In this document: positions 33,279 to 41,906 of the stretch, piece by piece
Layout of the letters: every line of letters starts with the position of its first letter
Position numbering within the stretch: position 1 is the stretch's first letter
Assembly (NCBI GenBank): GCA_045592865.1
Contig: JAZNVP010000046.1
Span: 1 to 42,824, forward strand
Direction of reading: 5' to 3'
From: RGIG9114 sp045592865
Lineage (GTDB): Bacteria; Bacillota; Clostridia; Oscillospirales; JAGBHD01
Length of the DNA stretch: 42,824 nucleotides
Translations under genes and position numbers: made by a program
The notes under the pieces: generated by a model
Told to the model about the DNA's origin: nothing
Seen by the model: only the letters and a program-made list of their open reading frames with translations
Database searches by the model: none

Positions 33279-34703
33279 TTATAGGTTATAATACTTTTCA
33301 AATTCAGCAGGGTGCGGGATCTTGGAAAGTTCACTGCACTCGGCACGTTTGGATTTGATGAAGTTGCGGATAAGCTCCTCGGGGAATACGCCGCCTTCGG
33401 TGAGATAGTCAAAGTCCTTTTCAAGACAGTCAAGCGCCTCGTTTAAAGAAACGGGAAGTCCTTGAAGCTTTGCCTTCTCTTCTTCGGGAAGATTGAAGAG
33501 GTTCATATCATAGGGTCCCCAACCGTTAGCGTGAGGATCGATTTTATTCTTGATACCGTCAAGTCCTGCCATTAAGATAGCTGCATAGCAGAAATAGGGG
33601 TTGCAGGTGGCGTCGGGGTTACGAAGTTCGAAGCGGCGCTTATCGGGGCTCTTAGCATAAGCAGGAATACGGATAACAGCGCTTCTGTTAGAGGTAGCGT
33701 AGCCAACCGTTACGGGAGCCTCAAAGCCGGGAACAAGACGCTTAAAGGAGTTGGTGCTGGGGTTGGTGATGGCGCAGAGAGAACCGATGTGCTTAAGAAG
33801 TCCTCCCATAAAATAATGGGCTTCCTTGCTCAGATGAGAATAGCCGTTATCATCCGAGAATATCGGCTGACCGTCTTTAAAGAGAAGCATATGCACGTGC
33901 ATACCGCTTCCTGCCTCTCCATAGATAGGCTTGGGCATAAAGGTGGCGCTCTTGCCATACTTCAATGCGGTGTTATGTATAATATATTTGATCAGCATAG
34001 TGGCGTCTGCCATATGCACAACCTCGCCAAGCTGTGGTTCGATCTCGAACTGACCGGAAGCCGCAACCTCGGGATGATGGTAGTTGATCTCAATACCTGC
34101 ATCCTTCATATGCATACACATTTCGCTTCGGCATTCGTAGGAGACATCAAAGGGCTTTGCAATGTGATAGTTCTTCTGCTTGGGAACAACAACGCCGTGC
34201 CCCTCGTTATCGGAATTCCAATAGGACTGTTTGGCGTCTACTGTGGCGCCGATATATCTGCCCTCAACGTTCCATGTTACGTCGTCGAAGAGATAAAACT
34301 CAAACTCAGGGAGAATCTTCATTTCGTCAGCAATGCCGCTATCCTTCATATACTGCACCGCCGCCTTGATAATGTTGCGGGGATACTGAGCCAGAGGACG
34401 ATTCTCGGGAGAATCGATGATCATAGCGTTACCTGTCATAGAAAGTGTGGGTATATCACAGAAGGGATCAACAAGCGCGGTGTCGGGGTCGGGGATAAAG
34501 ACCATATCGCTCTTCTCTACTACTGCGTAGCCGTAGTTGGAGGCATCAAAGCCGATTCCGCTTTTCATAGTGTCCTCTGAAAAGTTATCGGCAGGGATGG
34601 TAACGTGGCGATACTGACCGTTGATGTCTACCATCTTGAAGTCTACCATTTTGATACCTTTTTCTTTGATCAGATCAAGAATATCTTGAACAGTTTTTGC
34701 CAT
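33279..34703 (-). CDS. glnA: Type I glutamine synthetase
   Basis: The 474-residue enzyme makes glutamine from glutamate, ammonia and ATP. Catalytic motifs are in place: EFEFYLFDD, GSGMHVHM, NPSTNSFKRLVPGFEAP (ATP and substrate binding) and RIPAYAKSPDKRRFELRNPD. The ending HPAEFEKYYNL resembles the E. coli-type enzyme. The segment matching the E. coli adenylylation site DKNLYDLP reads DMNLFNLP, so the modified tyrosine is a phenylalanine. The enzyme is therefore not regulated by GlnE-type adenylylation. The ATG at 34703 follows GAGGTG on the minus strand and a consensus promoter. It is monocistronic. Confidence 0.95.
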   Translation of the reverse strand: MAKTVQDILDLIKEKGIKMVDFKMVDINGQYRHVTIPADNFSEDTMKSGIGFDASNYGYAVVEKSDMVFIPDPDTALVDPFCDIPTLSMTGNAMIIDSPENRPLAQYPRNIIKAAVQYMKDSGIADEMKILPEFEFYLFDDVTWNVEGRYIGATVDAKQSYWNSDNEGHGVVVPKQKNYHIAKPFDVSYECRSEMCMHMKDAGIEINYHHPEVAASGQFEIEPQLGEVVHMADATMLIKYIIHNTALKYGKSATFMPKPIYGEAGSGMHVHMLLFKDGQPIFSDDNGYSHLSKEAHYFMGGLLKHIGSLCAITNPSTNSFKRLVPGFEAPVTVGYATSNRSAVIRIPAYAKSPDKRRFELRNPDATCNPYFCYAAILMAGLDGIKNKIDPHANGWGPYDMNLFNLPEEEKAKLQGLPVSLNEALDCLEKDFDYLTEGGVFPEELIRNFIKSKRAECSELSKIPHPAEFEKYYNL

Positions 34704-34737
34704 AAAACAGCACCTCTTTATAAATTTAGTTTAAAAT

Positions 34738-34766
34738 ATTATAACAATAAACGATTTTTTTGTCAA
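34738..34766 (-). promoter_or_regulatory. Consensus promoter of glnA
   Basis: On the minus strand TTGACA (34761-34766) and TATAAT (34738-34743) are separated by 17 bases; both boxes are perfect. Confidence 0.9.
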
Positions 34767-34792
34767 ACGCAGCTTATAGGGAGCGAAAAAAG

Positions 34793-34824
34793 AAAAACCG
34801 TGCAGAGATTTCTGCGCGGTTTTT
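34793..34824. terminator. Terminator of the protease-scpAB-SDR operon
   Basis: AAAAACCGTGCAGA (34793-34806) pairs with TCTGCGCGGTTTTT (34811-34824) with one G-U wobble. On the minus strand it is followed by T-rich sequence, just after the SDR stop codon. Confidence 0.85.
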
Positions 34825-34826
34825 TG

Positions 34827-35558
34827 CTATATCTGAAAGCCGCCGTTTGAGCCTATCACCTGACCCGTTATAAAATCGGCGCTGTGGGAACAGAGAAACA
34901 GAGAAAGGCCTGCAACGTCCTGACCGCTTCCGAGTCTGCCGAGCGGGGTGGAGTTTATGATTTCGTTTTTTTCTTCTTCGGTAAATCTATCTAACATAGG
35001 AGTGTCGATAGCTCCGGGTGCAATGCAGTTGACCCGTATTTTGCTTCCTGCAACCTCTTTTGCGAGGGCTTTGGTAAAGCCGATGAGCGCCGCTTTGGAT
35101 GCCGAATAAAGAACCTCGCCCGAGCCGCCGCAAACGCCCCAGACTGAAGAGATATTAACGATGCTTCCGCCGCGACCGAGCATAAAGGGGATAACCCCTG
35201 CCGAAACGGCGAGAGCTCCGCCGACGTTAACGTCGAACACCTCTCGGTAGTCTTTTTCTTCGGTGTCGGTAAAGATAGAGTAGTGCTCCACTCCTGCGTT
35301 ATTTATTAAAGCGTCAATTCTACCGAAGCGTTTTGCGACCGCTTCGCCGAGTTTTTTAGCACGTGAGAAATCGGAAAGGTCGCAGCAGAAGGTTTCGGCT
35401 TCGATATCGTTAAGTGCGAGAAGTTCCTTTAGTTTTTCGGCACCGTCACTGTTTTTGTTATAGCAAAGGGCGACCTTGTATCCCGCTCTTCCGAAAGAAA
35501 TGGCGATTTCTTTGCCGATACCGCCCGAAGCGCCCGTTATAAGAACGACCTTATTCAT
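34827..35558 (-). CDS. Short-chain dehydrogenase/reductase, FabG-like
   Basis: The 243-residue NAD(P)-dependent oxidoreductase has the Rossmann motif TGASGGIGKEIA (about residues 8-19), NNAGVEH, the catalytic serine in IVNISSVWG, and the YSASK pair (Tyr and Lys). The ending ADFITGQVIGSNGGF is typical of FabG-like enzymes. The substrate is unknown. The start overlaps the scpB stop by 8 bases, so it is translationally coupled to a chromosome segregation gene, an arrangement that probably reflects operon co-regulation rather than function. Confidence 0.88.
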   Translation of the reverse strand: MNKVVLITGASGGIGKEIAISFGRAGYKVALCYNKNSDGAEKLKELLALNDIEAETFCCDLSDFSRAKKLGEAVAKRFGRIDALINNAGVEHYSIFTDTEEKDYREVFDVNVGGALAVSAGVIPFMLGRGGSIVNISSVWGVCGGSGEVLYSASKAALIGFTKALAKEVAGSKIRVNCIAPGAIDTPMLDRFTEEEKNEIINSTPLGRLGSGQDVAGLSLFLCSHSADFITGQVIGSNGGFQI

Positions 35559-36120
35559 CTTCGGCTTCCTCTTCTTCCTTGGGGACAAGATCCTTATCCC
35601 TTTCGTTTCTTAAAAGTTCAATAGAGGGAAGCTCCGAGAGAGATTCCATTCCGAAGCAACGAAGGAAATTAGGCGTTGTTTTATAACAGATAGGTCTGCC
35701 GGGAAGATCGAGTCTTCCTGCCTCTTCGCAAAGGCCCTTTTCAACAAGGCTGTTAACAACCGAGCTGCTGTCAACTCCACGCACCTGCTCAATGAAAGAT
35801 TTGGTGGTGGGTTGGTTATAGGCGATTATTGAAAGAACCTCCATAGCCGCGGGGGAAAGGGGTGTGTTTCTTCTGCGGTCGAGCGCAGTTTTAACGTAGT
35901 CGGCGTTTTCGGGGCAGGTGGAGAGCTGGTATTCGTCGCCGAGACGGAGAAGGATTATACCCATTCGCTCGGTTTCAAGCCTGTCCTTTAAATTTGCGAG
36001 GACTTTTGTCAAACTTAATTTATCGCTCTCGAGAGTTTCTGCCAGTCGGTCGATGGAGATGGGCTCTCCGTTTGCGAAAAGCACCGAAATAATTGCTGAT
36101 TCAAGTTTTTTAAGTTCCAT
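35551..36120 (-). CDS. scpB: Segregation and condensation protein B
   Basis: The 189-residue protein is the winged-helix partner in the SMC-ScpA-ScpB condensin complex. The opening KKLESAIISVLFANGEPISI, the central MEVLSIIAYNQPTTKSFIEQ and VRGVDSSSVVNSLVEKGLCE match the family. The C-terminus carries an acidic tail (EEEEAEDE). It follows scpA by 3 bases. Confidence 0.93.
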   Translation of the reverse strand: MELKKLESAIISVLFANGEPISIDRLAETLESDKLSLTKVLANLKDRLETERMGIILLRLGDEYQLSTCPENADYVKTALDRRRNTPLSPAAMEVLSIIAYNQPTTKSFIEQVRGVDSSSVVNSLVEKGLCEEAGRLDLPGRPICYKTTPNFLRCFGMESLSELPSIELLRNERDKDLVPKEEEEAEDE

Positions 36121-36123
36121 ATG

Positions 36124-36849
36124 TTAACCCCGTTTTCCTTGAGAATGTTTTTTGATAGCCGACCCGTGAAGAGAAACGTCGCCTTTATCGTTAATGCCGA
36201 TCTTTTTAGATTTGATAAGCTCTAAAACGGCAAGGAAGGTTGCAACGTTCTCACTGCGGTCGCCGCCGGTGAAAAGATCTTTAAAGGGAACAACGCCCTT
36301 TTTGATAACGTTTTTAAGAACGTAGATGGTTCGGGAAATAACCGAAACAATGCGTCGCGCCACGATGCCGCTGAATGCGGTCTTGGGCGGGGGAAGCCTT
36401 CTTTGCCCTTTGCCGCAGGCAACCGAAAAGGCGTCCAGAAGTTCCGTCGGTTCGTGGGAGCCTGTATAGGTCTTGTCGAACTCGATAACGGTGGGTTCTC
36501 TTATAAACAAGTCGTGCCCACAAAAATCGGCCTTTAGTTTTTGGGCGGCTATTTTTAAGAGACTGTATTCAAGAAGTCTTCCCTCGAGTTCGCGTTTTAA
36601 ATCGGTCGCTTCCTCGTGCTTGGGAAGAAGCATAGCGGTCTTGATGTATATAAGATGAGAAGCCATTTCCAAAAATGCACTCGACACTTCAAGGTCCGCC
36701 TCTTTCATCTCGTTAATGAAGTTTATATACTGCTCAACAAGAACCGAGATCTCGATATCATAAATATTCAGTTTGTTTTTTCTGATGAGGAACAGGAGAA
36801 GATCCAAAGGTCCCTCAAAAACGTCTAACTTATAAGATAACTGCTCCAT
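36124..36849 (-). CDS. scpA: Segregation and condensation protein A
   Basis: The 241-residue kleisin subunit bridges the SMC heads. The N-terminal LSYKLDVFEGPLDLLLFLI and the following ISVLVEQYINFINEM are diagnostic, and the C-terminal winged-helix region ends in TFLAVLELIKSKKIGI. It lies directly downstream of the protease gene, whose stop abuts the start, and upstream of scpB. Confidence 0.94.
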   Translation of the reverse strand: MEQLSYKLDVFEGPLDLLLFLIRKNKLNIYDIEISVLVEQYINFINEMKEADLEVSSAFLEMASHLIYIKTAMLLPKHEEATDLKRELEGRLLEYSLLKIAAQKLKADFCGHDLFIREPTVIEFDKTYTGSHEPTELLDAFSVACGKGQRRLPPPKTAFSGIVARRIVSVISRTIYVLKNVIKKGVVPFKDLFTGGDRSENVATFLAVLELIKSKKIGINDKGDVSLHGSAIKKHSQGKRG

Positions 36850-37530
36850 TTATAAACTCCTAAAAAGAATATCGATGAACTTGGTTAAAAGGTCAAATAA
36901 CCTAAATAAAGAATTCTGCACAAATGAGAGAGGTGCATCGAGCACACCCAAGAAAATAAGTGCAAACAGACCGATCCTTACATACTGTTCATATTTCATT
37001 ATTTTAAAATAATACTTTTCGGGTATTATTGCAAAAGCAATTCTCGATCCGTCGAGAGGGGGAATAGGGATAAGGTTGAATACTGCCAGTCCGATGTTAA
37101 CGGTGCAGATTATCGACATAACCTCGGTTAAATAAAACATAACTTCAGATGTTGCCAGATAAGAGAGATATAAGAACGTTTTATATAGAGCATACGAGAT
37201 AAATGAAATAATTATATTTGACATCGGACCTGCTAACGCTACCAGAGCCATTCCTGTTTTCATCGAGGTCTTTTTAAAACGAACGGGGTTAACGGGAACG
37301 GGTTTGGCCCAACCGAAGCCGCAAAGAAGCATACAAATGGAGCCGATAAGGTCGAGGTGCGCCAAAGGGTTAAGGGTGAGTCTGCCCTGAAGGTAAGCGG
37401 TATCGTCGCCGAGTTTATAGGCCGCGTATCCGTGAGCATATTCGTGGATAGGGAAGGCGGTGAACAGAACAACGACATATATAAAAATGCTCAGCGGATT
37501 AAAGTTGCCCGATAAGATAGATGCAAACAT
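36850..37530 (-). CDS. Site-2 protease family (M50) membrane metalloprotease
   Basis: The 226-residue membrane protein has the zinc motif HEYAHG (HExxH) near residue 29 and the second zinc and substrate-gate motif NLIPIPPLDGSR near residue 165, with several transmembrane helices. It resembles the YwhC-like minimal site-2 proteases. It has no PDZ domain. The substrate is unknown. The start at 37530 follows AAAGGGAA. It is the first gene of the operon with scpA, scpB and the SDR. Confidence 0.88.
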   Translation of the reverse strand: MFASILSGNFNPLSIFIYVVVLFTAFPIHEYAHGYAAYKLGDDTAYLQGRLTLNPLAHLDLIGSICMLLCGFGWAKPVPVNPVRFKKTSMKTGMALVALAGPMSNIIISFISYALYKTFLYLSYLATSEVMFYLTEVMSIICTVNIGLAVFNLIPIPPLDGSRIAFAIIPEKYYFKIMKYEQYVRIGLFALIFLGVLDAPLSFVQNSLFRLFDLLTKFIDILFRSL

Positions 37531-37562
37531 AAACTCATTCCCTTTCTGAAAATTACCCTTAT

Positions 37563-37591
37563 ATAATAACATATTCAGAAGATAAAAACAA
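37563..37591 (-). promoter_or_regulatory. Candidate promoter of the protease-scpAB operon
   Basis: On the minus strand TTGTTT (37586-37591) and TATTAT (37563-37568) are separated by 17 bases. The match is fair only. Confidence 0.5.
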
Positions 37592-37681
37592 GCGGTTTTT
37601 GAAAAGCGAAAATGGGGATAAAGCCGAAACTTTTTCGCTTCATCTACTTGACAAAGTTAACAAAAAGTGATAAACTCAAAC

Positions 37682-37695
37682 TGTCCATATGGACA
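37682..37695. promoter_or_regulatory. 14-bp palindrome at the P1 transcription start, operator-like
   Basis: TGTCCATATGGACA is a perfect palindrome at the predicted P1 start site. A repressor bound there would block P1. A related half-site TATGTCC occurs at 37710-37716. Confidence 0.55.
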
Positions 37696-37778
37696 TTTTG
37701 TCACATTTATATGTCCGCTTTGTTTATTTACTCGTCTGAGGCGCTGAGGTATAATCATATTATTATAGGTGTAATTTT

Positions 37779-37891
37779 ACGTAAATATTAAATGAAGAAT
37801 TGACCCATCAAAAAGATTTTGCTAAAAGACAGGGGCTTTATTAATTGGCAGAAGGTCTAAACTTTTTGATTGGGTTTTGAAATGTTTACGT
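37779..37891. repeat. 113-base imperfect inverted repeat in the leader
   Basis: Outer arms ACGTAAATATT (37779-37789) and AATGTTTACGT (37881-37891) pair with one G-U wobble. Inner arms ACCCATCAAAAAG (37803-37815) and CTTTTTGATTGGGT (37862-37875) pair with a single-base bulge. Within lies AGAC / GTCT. The pattern could be a structured leader RNA, a small palindromic element or nested operators. TTTACGTA appears in both outer arms as a direct octamer repeat. Confidence 0.6.
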
Positions 37892-38009
37892 AGTTTAAAA
37901 ATGCTATTATAAAAATAGCGTAAAGGATTTTCTTATAGGCGGGAAACGGAAGGTCTCCCGCGGTTACCTTTGTAAAAATGTATAAAATTGAAAGGAAGTG
38001 CGCGTGTCT

Positions 38010-41000
38010 ATGAAAAAAATTATTTCTGCCCTGTTGGCAACAGTAATGGTTCTCAGCACCGTTATGAGCTGTATTACGATAGCTTTTGCGGCTGAAACCG
38101 AAGGTTTGGCTACCTGGAACGTTGCCGACTCTATTAGCATTACTTCTGATAAGGAGGTTACTTTCACGGCTCCCGTCAGAGGTAAATACGTTTTCGCAAA
38201 CGACTCGATGGAGAGCGTTTCAGGAGACTTTACTGTTTCTGTTTTTGCAGGCGGTGAAAAAATCGGGGATACTATCTCGATCGGATCAGGAAACAGTGGA
38301 ACCCTCCCCGATGTAGAAATTGAGGTTAATAAAGACGAAATCCTGACCGTTAAGTTTGAAGGTTCGGGCGAAATTCAGGTTAACTTTGACGTTGTTCTCA
38401 TTGACGAGATGCCCACGCTTATCGCCGTTAAAAGCGAGTTCGTTGTTGCAGACGAGCTTCAGCTTGAGAACGTTACGGCAGAGACACCTAAATATAAAGG
38501 TATTTTCTCGGTTGGTTTTGTTACAGGAAGCGGTCTTGCGGGCGCAGATCTGACATACACTAACACCGCTTATTACGTTGCGGCAAGCGGATATACCCAT
38601 TATAACGGAAAGTCGGCAAATCATGACGACTATAACCTGAGAGCGTTCCCTACAGGCTTTGTTACCAGCGGATACTATCAGGAAAAATCTATAGCTATTC
38701 ATAACAAGAATGAGGGTATGCAGGGTGTTACCATTACTGCCAACAGAGCAGGAACCTACACCCTTTCTTCCACGAAGGTTTCAAAGGACGGCACCGGAGC
38801 TGCGACCCTTAAGATCGAGCAGCCTGATGGAACCGTTTCTTATTCGATAACGTCTTCGGATGCCGACGGTTTTGAGGTTTCGGCAGAACTTAAGGTTGGA
38901 GAGAAGATGTATCTCTATTCCGACAGAGGAAGCGGTTGGAATACTTCTGCTTATTATATTTATGATCTCCAGCTTTCGGTAGATACAGATGAAGAACTGT
39001 TCGAAGAGGATCCCAACTACAAATACGTTTACGAGGATCATTTCGACAACACAAATTATGCCGACAGACTTGCGGCAGCTGCTAAGTATGAGATTTCGGG
39101 CGGCGTTCTAACCGTTACTTTCCCTGAGAAAGAAGAAGACAACACAGTAAACTACAACTGGGCGGCTTGGATATATAAAAACGACGCATGGGTCGAGCTT
39201 ACTAAGGCTGATGCACTTACCTTAACGGCTGAGTATGACGGAACACTAGCAGAAGCTAAGTTGTATGTTCTCTGCACTGACGAAAAGGGAAACACCCTTT
39301 ACAATACCTATACCGAGGGTGGAGCAGAGGATCTTTGGATCGACGATATTGTTGACGATGCTTCGGACTACGATTACTCTTTCGCAGTTGTCGGTGACAC
39401 TCAGATGATCGTTCGCGATGACGTTAACAGCGGCAAGAACAATCTTGGTTATATATATGACTGGTTGGTTGAAAACGCTGAATCAAGAAAGATAAAGCAG
39501 GTTGTCGGTGTTGGTGATATCACCGAAACGAGAGAAGGACTTGACTCGGAGTGGACACACGCAAAAACAGAGATAGATAAACTCAAAGGCGTTATTCCTT
39601 ATGCTCTTGCACAGGGAAACCACGATAACCATACGGCTATGAACAACTACTTCGGATCGGACGAAGAATACGTTTCGCAGTTTGACGGCTTCTATACCGA
39701 AGGCGATATTACAGTGAACTACACAAAGTTTGATATTGGTGATGAAAAGTTTCTTTTAATAACACTTTCTTGGGGCCCCGACGATGCTGAACTTCAGTGG
39801 GCGTCTGACGTTATAGAGCAGTATCCTGACAGAAAGGTTATTATTTCGACCCACATTTATCTGGAGACCGACGGAACTACTCAGGGTGCTGACGATACCG
39901 TTCCTGCAAGTCCTTCGGGCGCAAATAACGGCGGTGCTAACAACGGCGACAGGATCTGGGATAAGCTTGTTTCTCAGCACGAGAACATTTTCCTTGTTCT
40001 TTCGGGACACATTGATACGGATGACCTTGTTGTCCGTCAGGAAAAGGGAGTTCACGGAAACGTTGTTACTTCGCTGCTCGTTAACCCCCAGACCTTTGAC
40101 CAGAAAAACAATTTTAATACCGGAATGGTTGCAATGCTTTACTTCTCAGATAACAGCGAGAAGGTAAGGGTTGAATACTATTCAACCTGCCGCGATCAGT
40201 TCTATGGCGCACAGAACCAGTTTGAGCTTGAAACGACAAACCACGTGTTCAAATCCTGGGAGCTCGGCGGAACGTATACCGGTGCCGAGACTCTTACCTA
40301 CACCGCAGACGTTGACGGTATCTTTAACCTCAGTCAGTCTGAGCTTACCGTTAGCGGAGAGTGGAACGTTACGGTTTCTGCAGGTGGCGAAGAGTTAGCT
40401 TCTGCGGTCGTATCTGAAGAAAACGCTAAACTTCCTACTGCTAAATATATCCGCCTTAATAATGGCGAGACCATTGAGATCACACTGGCGCCTGTTAGCG
40501 CAGGAAGCATAAACCTTAAATATTCTGTTGATCTTATAGATGAAATTGCACCGAAGATCTCTTATTCGGGTGTTGTAACTGAGAAGCTCAGCGTTGCTGA
40601 CGGGCTTCAGCTCACGAACACCACGGTTGCGACCGCTCCCACATCGGGACTTTTCACTGTTGGTTATATAACCGGAACAGGTTCGACCGGAAAAGATCTG
40701 GAGTTTGGCACAAGGAATTCGTTACTTATTGAGGATGGCGGATACTCCCGTTACTTCGGAAACTATAACGGAGATGCCAGTTACACACTTGACGCATATC
40801 CTTCGACCTACGTTAAGACGGGGCTTACAGATCCTTATGCGCCGAACACTGTTGCTATTCACTCAAAGAATAACTCGGTTCACGGTGTTGTTATTACTGC
40901 CGATAAAGCAGGTCTTTACACCCTTTCTTCAAGAGGTATTATTAAAGATGGAATGGGCGAAATAACCTTAAAGATAGAAACGCCAGACGAGAAGACTGCC

Positions 41001-41885
41001 TTCTCTTACACCGATTGGGGACATCCCGGCTTTGAGGTAACGGCAGAGTTAGAGGCTGGAGAAAAGATCTACCTCTACGCTGACAAGAGCGCTTCGAACT
41101 GGAGCACAGCAGCATATACTATGTATGACCTCTTCCTTACTCGCGAGGTCGAGGGAGAGACACTTATTGATGATCCTGATTACGAATATAAATATGAATA
41201 CCACGAAACAGTGGGCGCTATCTGGGAGACCGTCAGAAAGGCTACCTGCTGCACACCCGGTATTGAAATGAGACGCTGCACACTTTGTCACGAAGAGGCT
41301 GAGCGTCGCGAGACAGACCTTGCAGAACACAGTTACACCTATTCTTCCTGGAACATCACAGCTCTTCCTGACTATATGAACAAGGGAGAGAGAGAGATGC
41401 TTTGTTCTACCTACGGATGTTCTGAAAAGAAGGTTGAAGTGCTTCAGATTCCCACGATCAGTAACATTGCTATTAATTCCGAGCCTGCTGATATGACTTA
41501 TATGGTTGGTGAGGAGTTTGATCCTACGGGACTCCAGCTTGAACTTTCTTATGAAGGATATACTCACACAACGGTTGTTTCCGACTTCGAGAACGTTGAA
41601 TTTACATATGATTTCAGCACACCCGGAGAAAGCGCAGTTATTATAGACGTTAACGGCGTTGGAACCAGCTTGACCGTTAACGTTGTAACGACCGACGGAA
41701 CCCTCGGCGACTGCGACGGAAACGGAGAGGTAAACATTATCGACGTTCAGAAATTGTTTGAGGCTGTAAACAATGCTGAAATCGATGAAATAATGGCTGA
41801 TACAGGCGACTATGACGGAAACGGAGCCATCAACATTTTAGACGTCAGAGCATTGTTTGTAGCGGTTAGTAACGGCGAAATCTAA
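38010..41885 (+). CDS. Secreted metallophosphoesterase with duplicated modules and dockerin
   Basis: The 1291-residue protein starts with a signal peptide cleaved near Ala27 (ITIAFA). Module A1 (residues about 35-344) and A2 (about 749-1065) are homologous, each ending in a similar YKYVYEDH / YEYKYEYHE segment. Between them is a short beta-rich stretch (345-450) and a calcineurin-like phosphoesterase domain (about 455-745) with metal motifs GDTQ (Asp463), GVGDI (Asp503), GNHDN (Asn537, His538), STHIY (His615) and SGHID (His667). After A2 comes a cysteine-rich unit (CTLCHEEAE region, about 1066-1145), a bacterial Ig-like domain (about 1147-1228) and a type I dockerin with two calcium loops, DCDGNGEVNIID (Asp1234) and DYDGNGAINILD. 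The dockerin means it should plug into a cohesin. The substrate is unknown. Start ATG 38010 follows AAAGGAAG. Confidence 0.88.
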   Translation: MKKIISALLATVMVLSTVMSCITIAFAAETEGLATWNVADSISITSDKEVTFTAPVRGKYVFANDSMESVSGDFTVSVFAGGEKIGDTISIGSGNSGTLPDVEIEVNKDEILTVKFEGSGEIQVNFDVVLIDEMPTLIAVKSEFVVADELQLENVTAETPKYKGIFSVGFVTGSGLAGADLTYTNTAYYVAASGYTHYNGKSANHDDYNLRAFPTGFVTSGYYQEKSIAIHNKNEGMQGVTITANRAGTYTLSSTKVSKDGTGAATLKIEQPDGTVSYSITSSDADGFEVSAELKVGEKMYLYSDRGSGWNTSAYYIYDLQLSVDTDEELFEEDPNYKYVYEDHFDNTNYADRLAAAAKYEISGGVLTVTFPEKEEDNTVNYNWAAWIYKNDAWVELTKADALTLTAEYDGTLAEAKLYVLCTDEKGNTLYNTYTEGGAEDLWIDDIVDDASDYDYSFAVVGDTQMIVRDDVNSGKNNLGYIYDWLVENAESRKIKQVVGVGDITETREGLDSEWTHAKTEIDKLKGVIPYALAQGNHDNHTAMNNYFGSDEEYVSQFDGFYTEGDITVNYTKFDIGDEKFLLITLSWGPDDAELQWASDVIEQYPDRKVIISTHIYLETDGTTQGADDTVPASPSGANNGGANNGDRIWDKLVSQHENIFLVLSGHIDTDDLVVRQEKGVHGNVVTSLLVNPQTFDQKNNFNTGMVAMLYFSDNSEKVRVEYYSTCRDQFYGAQNQFELETTNHVFKSWELGGTYTGAETLTYTADVDGIFNLSQSELTVSGEWNVTVSAGGEELASAVVSEENAKLPTAKYIRLNNGETIEITLAPVSAGSINLKYSVDLIDEIAPKISYSGVVTEKLSVADGLQLTNTTVATAPTSGLFTVGYITGTGSTGKDLEFGTRNSLLIEDGGYSRYFGNYNGDASYTLDAYPSTYVKTGLTDPYAPNTVAIHSKNNSVHGVVITADKAGLYTLSSRGIIKDGMGEITLKIETPDEKTAFSYTDWGHPGFEVTAELEAGEKIYLYADKSASNWSTAAYTMYDLFLTREVEGETLIDDPDYEYKYEYHETVGAIWETVRKATCCTPGIEMRRCTLCHEEAERRETDLAEHSYTYSSWNITALPDYMNKGEREMLCSTYGCSEKKVEVLQIPTISNIAINSEPADMTYMVGEEFDPTGLQLELSYEGYTHTTVVSDFENVEFTYDFSTPGESAVIIDVNGVGTSLTVNVVTTDGTLGDCDGNGEVNIIDVQKLFEAVNNAEIDEIMADTGDYDGNGAINILDVRALFVAVSNGEI

Positions 41886-41906
41886 CTAATATAGAGGAGG
41901 AAAAAC

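Larger units (their letters stand above)
37648..37922 (+). promoter_or_regulatory. Complex promoter region of the dockerin-phosphoesterase gene
   Basis: The gene-free stretch of 480 bases ahead of the dockerin gene has three promoter candidates, each with a 17-base spacer. P1 is TTGACA (37648-37653) and TAAACT (37671-37676), with an extended TG. P2 is TTTACT (37727-37732) and TATAAT (37750-37755). P3 is TTTACG (37885-37890) and TATAAA (37908-37913). P3 lies within the right arm of a long inverted repeat. A hairpin GCTATT / AATAGC (37903-37919) covers its -10. Another hairpin, GCGGGA / TCCCGC at about 37939-37961, lies ahead of the ribosome binding site. No gene is seen in this stretch. Confidence 0.6.

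Noticed and set aside
33789..34580. A 263-codon open frame on the plus strand opposite glnA
   Set aside because: It is the antisense shadow of a highly conserved glnA gene; it has no ribosome binding site and no recognisable domain.
37776..37975. A cyclic di-GMP (GEMM-I) riboswitch before the dockerin gene
   Set aside because: The leader has hairpins and a GGTTACC motif, but lacks the conserved core and the expected order of GEMM motifs.
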